Assembly: GCA_009781565.1 (NCBI GenBank)
Contig: WQXV01000061.1
Location: forward strand, 1-6,821
Direction: 5' to 3'
DNA: 6,821 bases
DNA from: Actinomycetes bacterium
Lineage (GTDB): Bacteria > Actinomycetota > Coriobacteriia > WRKU01
Part shown: positions 5,030 through 6,821 of the stretch, in pieces
Layout: each line of letters begins with the position of its first letter
Numbering within the stretch: position 1 is the first letter of the stretch
Program-made: the position numbers and the translations under genes
Notes under the pieces: model-generated
What the model was told of the DNA's origin: nothing
The model's database searches: none
The model's input: the letters and a program-made list of their open reading frames with translations, nothing else

Positions 5030-6041
5030 GATAGATCGATCGCGCTACGTTGTCCTTCCAGCGGGTGTCTTGATAGAGTGAGGTATCGCCTTCGGTCCCA
5101 AACGAGATGACCACCGATCGTTGCGGCCTCACGAATTCTGCATCAGGAAACAACCCGTAGGAGACCGCGAGGGGGATCTCGCTGAGCCGGGTGAACACCG
5201 CGGCGCTCAGCGAGTCTTCGCCAAGCTGCTCGACGGTCTCGCCCTCCCCTTTCACCTCGACTACGGCGACCTCTTGCTCACCGGTGGTAAGCTCGATGAA
5301 TGCTGACTCATAGCCCGTTGGCTCATGGGAAAGCACGACATTGGCTTGCGCCGCTTGCAGAAGTGAGGAGAGTCGTATCGCGATATCGCTGGCCAGCCGA
5401 TCGGTCGAGCCGTTGGTCGGTGCGGAGATCACGATCGTATCCCCGTGCAGATCATATTCGACCAAGGCGACCTGAGAGCGCGGAGCGCCGATACGCAGGA
5501 CGACGATATCACCCGTATTGACTACAGCGAGTGCTTCGGGTTGCGTCGAGACGACTTTGCCGATCTGGTCTGGCGCATACTCATAGACGACCTGGGCATT
5601 GAGTCCGAACTGCTCGATGATACTGCGCGCGCGCAGCTCGGTCTCTCCTATCAGGTCAGGAACGGTTATTGCTTGTTTACCCGACGAGAGCACCACACGC
5701 ATGCTGCGGCTCAGCAGCGGCTTGGCTCCTGCGTCAGGGGTCTGTCCGATAACGGTACCGGCTGCCTCGGTCGAGTAAAGAGTAGCCGATATTGCTAGAT
5801 CGAGTCCTTGCGCTCTTGCTGCCGAACGTGCCTGCTGCTCGGTCATTCCGATCACCTCGGGAACGGTCGGGCGATCGAGATAGAGCTGCACCCCGTAATA
5901 GGCCAACAACGCGAGAGCGCAGAGCGATACTGCTGCGATGAACAGTTTCATGCGCAATGAGAGACCGACTTCAGGATACGGTCGATCTCGCTCTACAGGA
6001 GGAAGCTGGAGCAGTTCCAGTAACGTGAGGTCGGTGTGCAT
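5001..6041 (-). CDS. Membrane-anchored PASTA-domain protein with a degenerate amidase-like C-terminal domain
   Basis: A 346-residue protein whose exact function is not known to me. Layout: a cytoplasmic tail of about 30 residues ending in basic residues, one membrane helix at about 32-54, PASTA repeats at about 58-120 (VPEVIGMTEQQARSAARAQG) and 126-185 (VPDLIGETELRARSIIEQFG), and a C-terminal domain at about 192-346. PASTA repeats bind muropeptide or sense cell wall, so it should face outward. The last domain resembles Amidase_3: VVIS at the first strand, AIRLSSLLQAAQANVVLS at 221-238 and VVISFGTE at 310-317 track that fold, but the zinc histidines and the catalytic glutamate are missing. No kinase domain is present although it occupies the prkC position of the conserved cluster. 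ATG 6041 has GAGGA 9 nt upstream, overlapping the rsmB stop. The amidase relationship is inference; the PASTA and membrane calls are firm. Confidence 0.85.
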   Translation of the reverse strand: MHTDLTLLELLQLPPVERDRPYPEVGLSLRMKLFIAAVSLCALALLAYYGVQLYLDRPTVPEVIGMTEQQARSAARAQGLDLAISATLYSTEAAGTVIGQTPDAGAKPLLSRSMRVVLSSGKQAITVPDLIGETELRARSIIEQFGLNAQVVYEYAPDQIGKVVSTQPEALAVVNTGDIVVLRIGAPRSQVALVEYDLHGDTIVISAPTNGSTDRLASDIAIRLSSLLQAAQANVVLSHEPTGYESAFIELTTGEQEVAVVEVKGEGETVEQLGEDSLSAAVFTRLSEIPLAVSYGLFPDAEFVRPQRSVVISFGTEGDTSLYQDTRWKDNVARSIYLALGQTLVR

Positions 6042-6053
6042 ATCCTATCTTCC

Positions 6054-6821
6054 TCAACTGCGCGCAAGTCGCGCGACAAAATGACCATCTCCACCACCGG
6101 ATATCGGTTGCATCTGAACAAAACCGTGCTCAGATCGTATCGTGCTCACCGCGTCAGGCAGTTCACTTTCGTCGATGGGATCGAGCTGGAAATCCGCGCC
6201 TTCAACTGAAGCGAGGAAACCTGCGACGACCTCATCGTTCTCTCTGCGACTCATTGTACAGGTTGCATAGAGCAGCGTGCCGCCCTCGCGCACTTTTTGT
6301 GCTGAGGTGCGAAGAATTGTTGCCGAGAGGTCAGCAAGTTCATCGATATCTTCAGGTTTAAGCCGCAAACGTTTGTCACTTCGCCGACGTAGTGTTCCCA
6401 GACCGCTGCAAGGTGCATCGACGAATACCACATCAAATGTCTCTTCGGCGAGCAGGGTCTCGTCTGTAGCATCCGCGACTTGATAGCCGATCTCATCGAA
6501 TCCCAACCGATCGGCGTCCTCTTGGGCGTGCTCGATCTTGTGAGCACTCTTATCGACTCCGATAAGCTTCGCTTCCATCCCCTCTCTTCGCGCTCGATCA
6601 GCCCAGATGAGTGTCTTGGTCCCGCGCCCACAGCCTACCTCGAGCATACGGGCGCCCAAAGGAGCAAGGTTTACGGCGCTTTGTGCACCCAGATCGGTGA
6701 CTAGAATGACACGAGAAGTGATCAGGGGATGCTGGCGGATATGCTGCATGCCTTCGATGCGGACGACGTTCTCACCGATAGGTGTGATCTTGGCTCCCGC
6801 CTGGGTGAGTTGCTGCTCCCA
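6054..6821 (-). CDS. rsmB: 16S rRNA (cytosine-C5) methyltransferase RsmB/NOP family, C-terminal part (runs off right edge)
   Basis: RsmB-type enzymes use S-adenosylmethionine to make m5C in 16S rRNA (C967 in E. coli). The window holds the last 255 residues; the NusB-like RNA-binding N-terminus, if present, lies beyond 6821. Residues are counted from the edge (W1). The SAM-binding motif I is LEVGCGRGTKT at about 60-70, GVDKSAHKIEHA at 88-99 is motif II, VDAPCSGLGTLRRRSDKRLR at 134-153 is motif IV with one conserved cysteine, and YATCTMSRREND at 185-196 carries the catalytic cysteine of motif VI. The C-terminus GGGDGHFVARLAR is typical. Motif I departs from the usual DxCAAPGGK. The stop overlaps the ribosome binding site of the PASTA gene, 12 nt before it. 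The reading frame stays open to the edge, so the internal ATG at 6749 is not the true start. Other RsmB/RsmF-like members cannot be fully excluded. Confidence 0.88.
   Translation of the reverse strand, partial: WEQQLTQAGAKITPIGENVVRIEGMQHIRQHPLITSRVILVTDLGAQSAVNLAPLGARMLEVGCGRGTKTLIWADRARREGMEAKLIGVDKSAHKIEHAQEDADRLGFDEIGYQVADATDETLLAEETFDVVFVDAPCSGLGTLRRRSDKRLRLKPEDIDELADLSATILRTSAQKVREGGTLLYATCTMSRRENDEVVAGFLASVEGADFQLDPIDESELPDAVSTIRSEHGFVQMQPISGGGDGHFVARLARS

Noticed and set aside
5020..5045. Cluster of GATC/CGATCG palindromes near the end of the PASTA gene
   Set aside because: GATCG-type words are frequent throughout the window's coding sequence, so this is codon and base composition, not a specific site.
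6054..6749. Short stand-alone methyltransferase starting at ATG 6749
   Set aside because: The frame stays open to the window edge with RsmB-like sequence (ITPIGENVVRIEG) upstream of that ATG, so the gene is a fragment of a longer one.

Overview
This window is a piece of bacterial chromosome, densely packed and almost entirely leftward (minus strand). Its gene content suggests a Gram-positive host: a ThiT-type vitamin transporter subunit, a membrane-anchored PASTA protein, an Asp23/YloU-family protein and a fatty acid kinase (FakA with a DegV/FakB partner). Moderately high GC, GTG starts and overall style point to a Coriobacteriia-type actinobacterium (Atopobium/Olsenella/Collinsella relatives). 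This placement is inferred from memory of gene order and was not tested by a search. No mobile elements, tRNA, rRNA or CRISPR are visible.

Layout, right to left. The 3' part of a 16S rRNA m5C methyltransferase gene (rsmB) enters from the right edge. A PASTA-domain membrane protein follows 12 nt later. Its stop codon lies inside a candidate extended -10 promoter, and a TPP riboswitch follows immediately. The riboswitch heads a two-gene thiamine operon, thiT (uptake of thiamine) and thiN (pyrophosphorylation to TPP), so the end product of the pathway shuts its own operon. thiN converges on the single rightward gene, rpmB (L28), and a long perfect hairpin between them can terminate both. rpmB is divergent from a second leftward operon, asp23-fakA-degV-recG, with gaps of only 9-13 nt. 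FakA and DegV would together activate free fatty acids to acyl phosphates. recG runs off the left edge.

The order rsmB ... PASTA protein ... thiN-rpmB-asp23-fakA ... recG is collinear with the well-known Firmicutes cluster (B. subtilis rsmB-rlmN-prpC-prkC-rsgA-rpe-thiN-rpmB-yloU-yloV-...-recG). Here prpC, rsgA and rpe are absent, and the prkC slot holds a PASTA protein with no kinase domain. Its C-terminal domain looks like a degenerate N-acetylmuramoyl-L-alanine amidase fold that has lost its zinc and catalytic residues. That protein and the very compact TPP riboswitch are the most interesting items.
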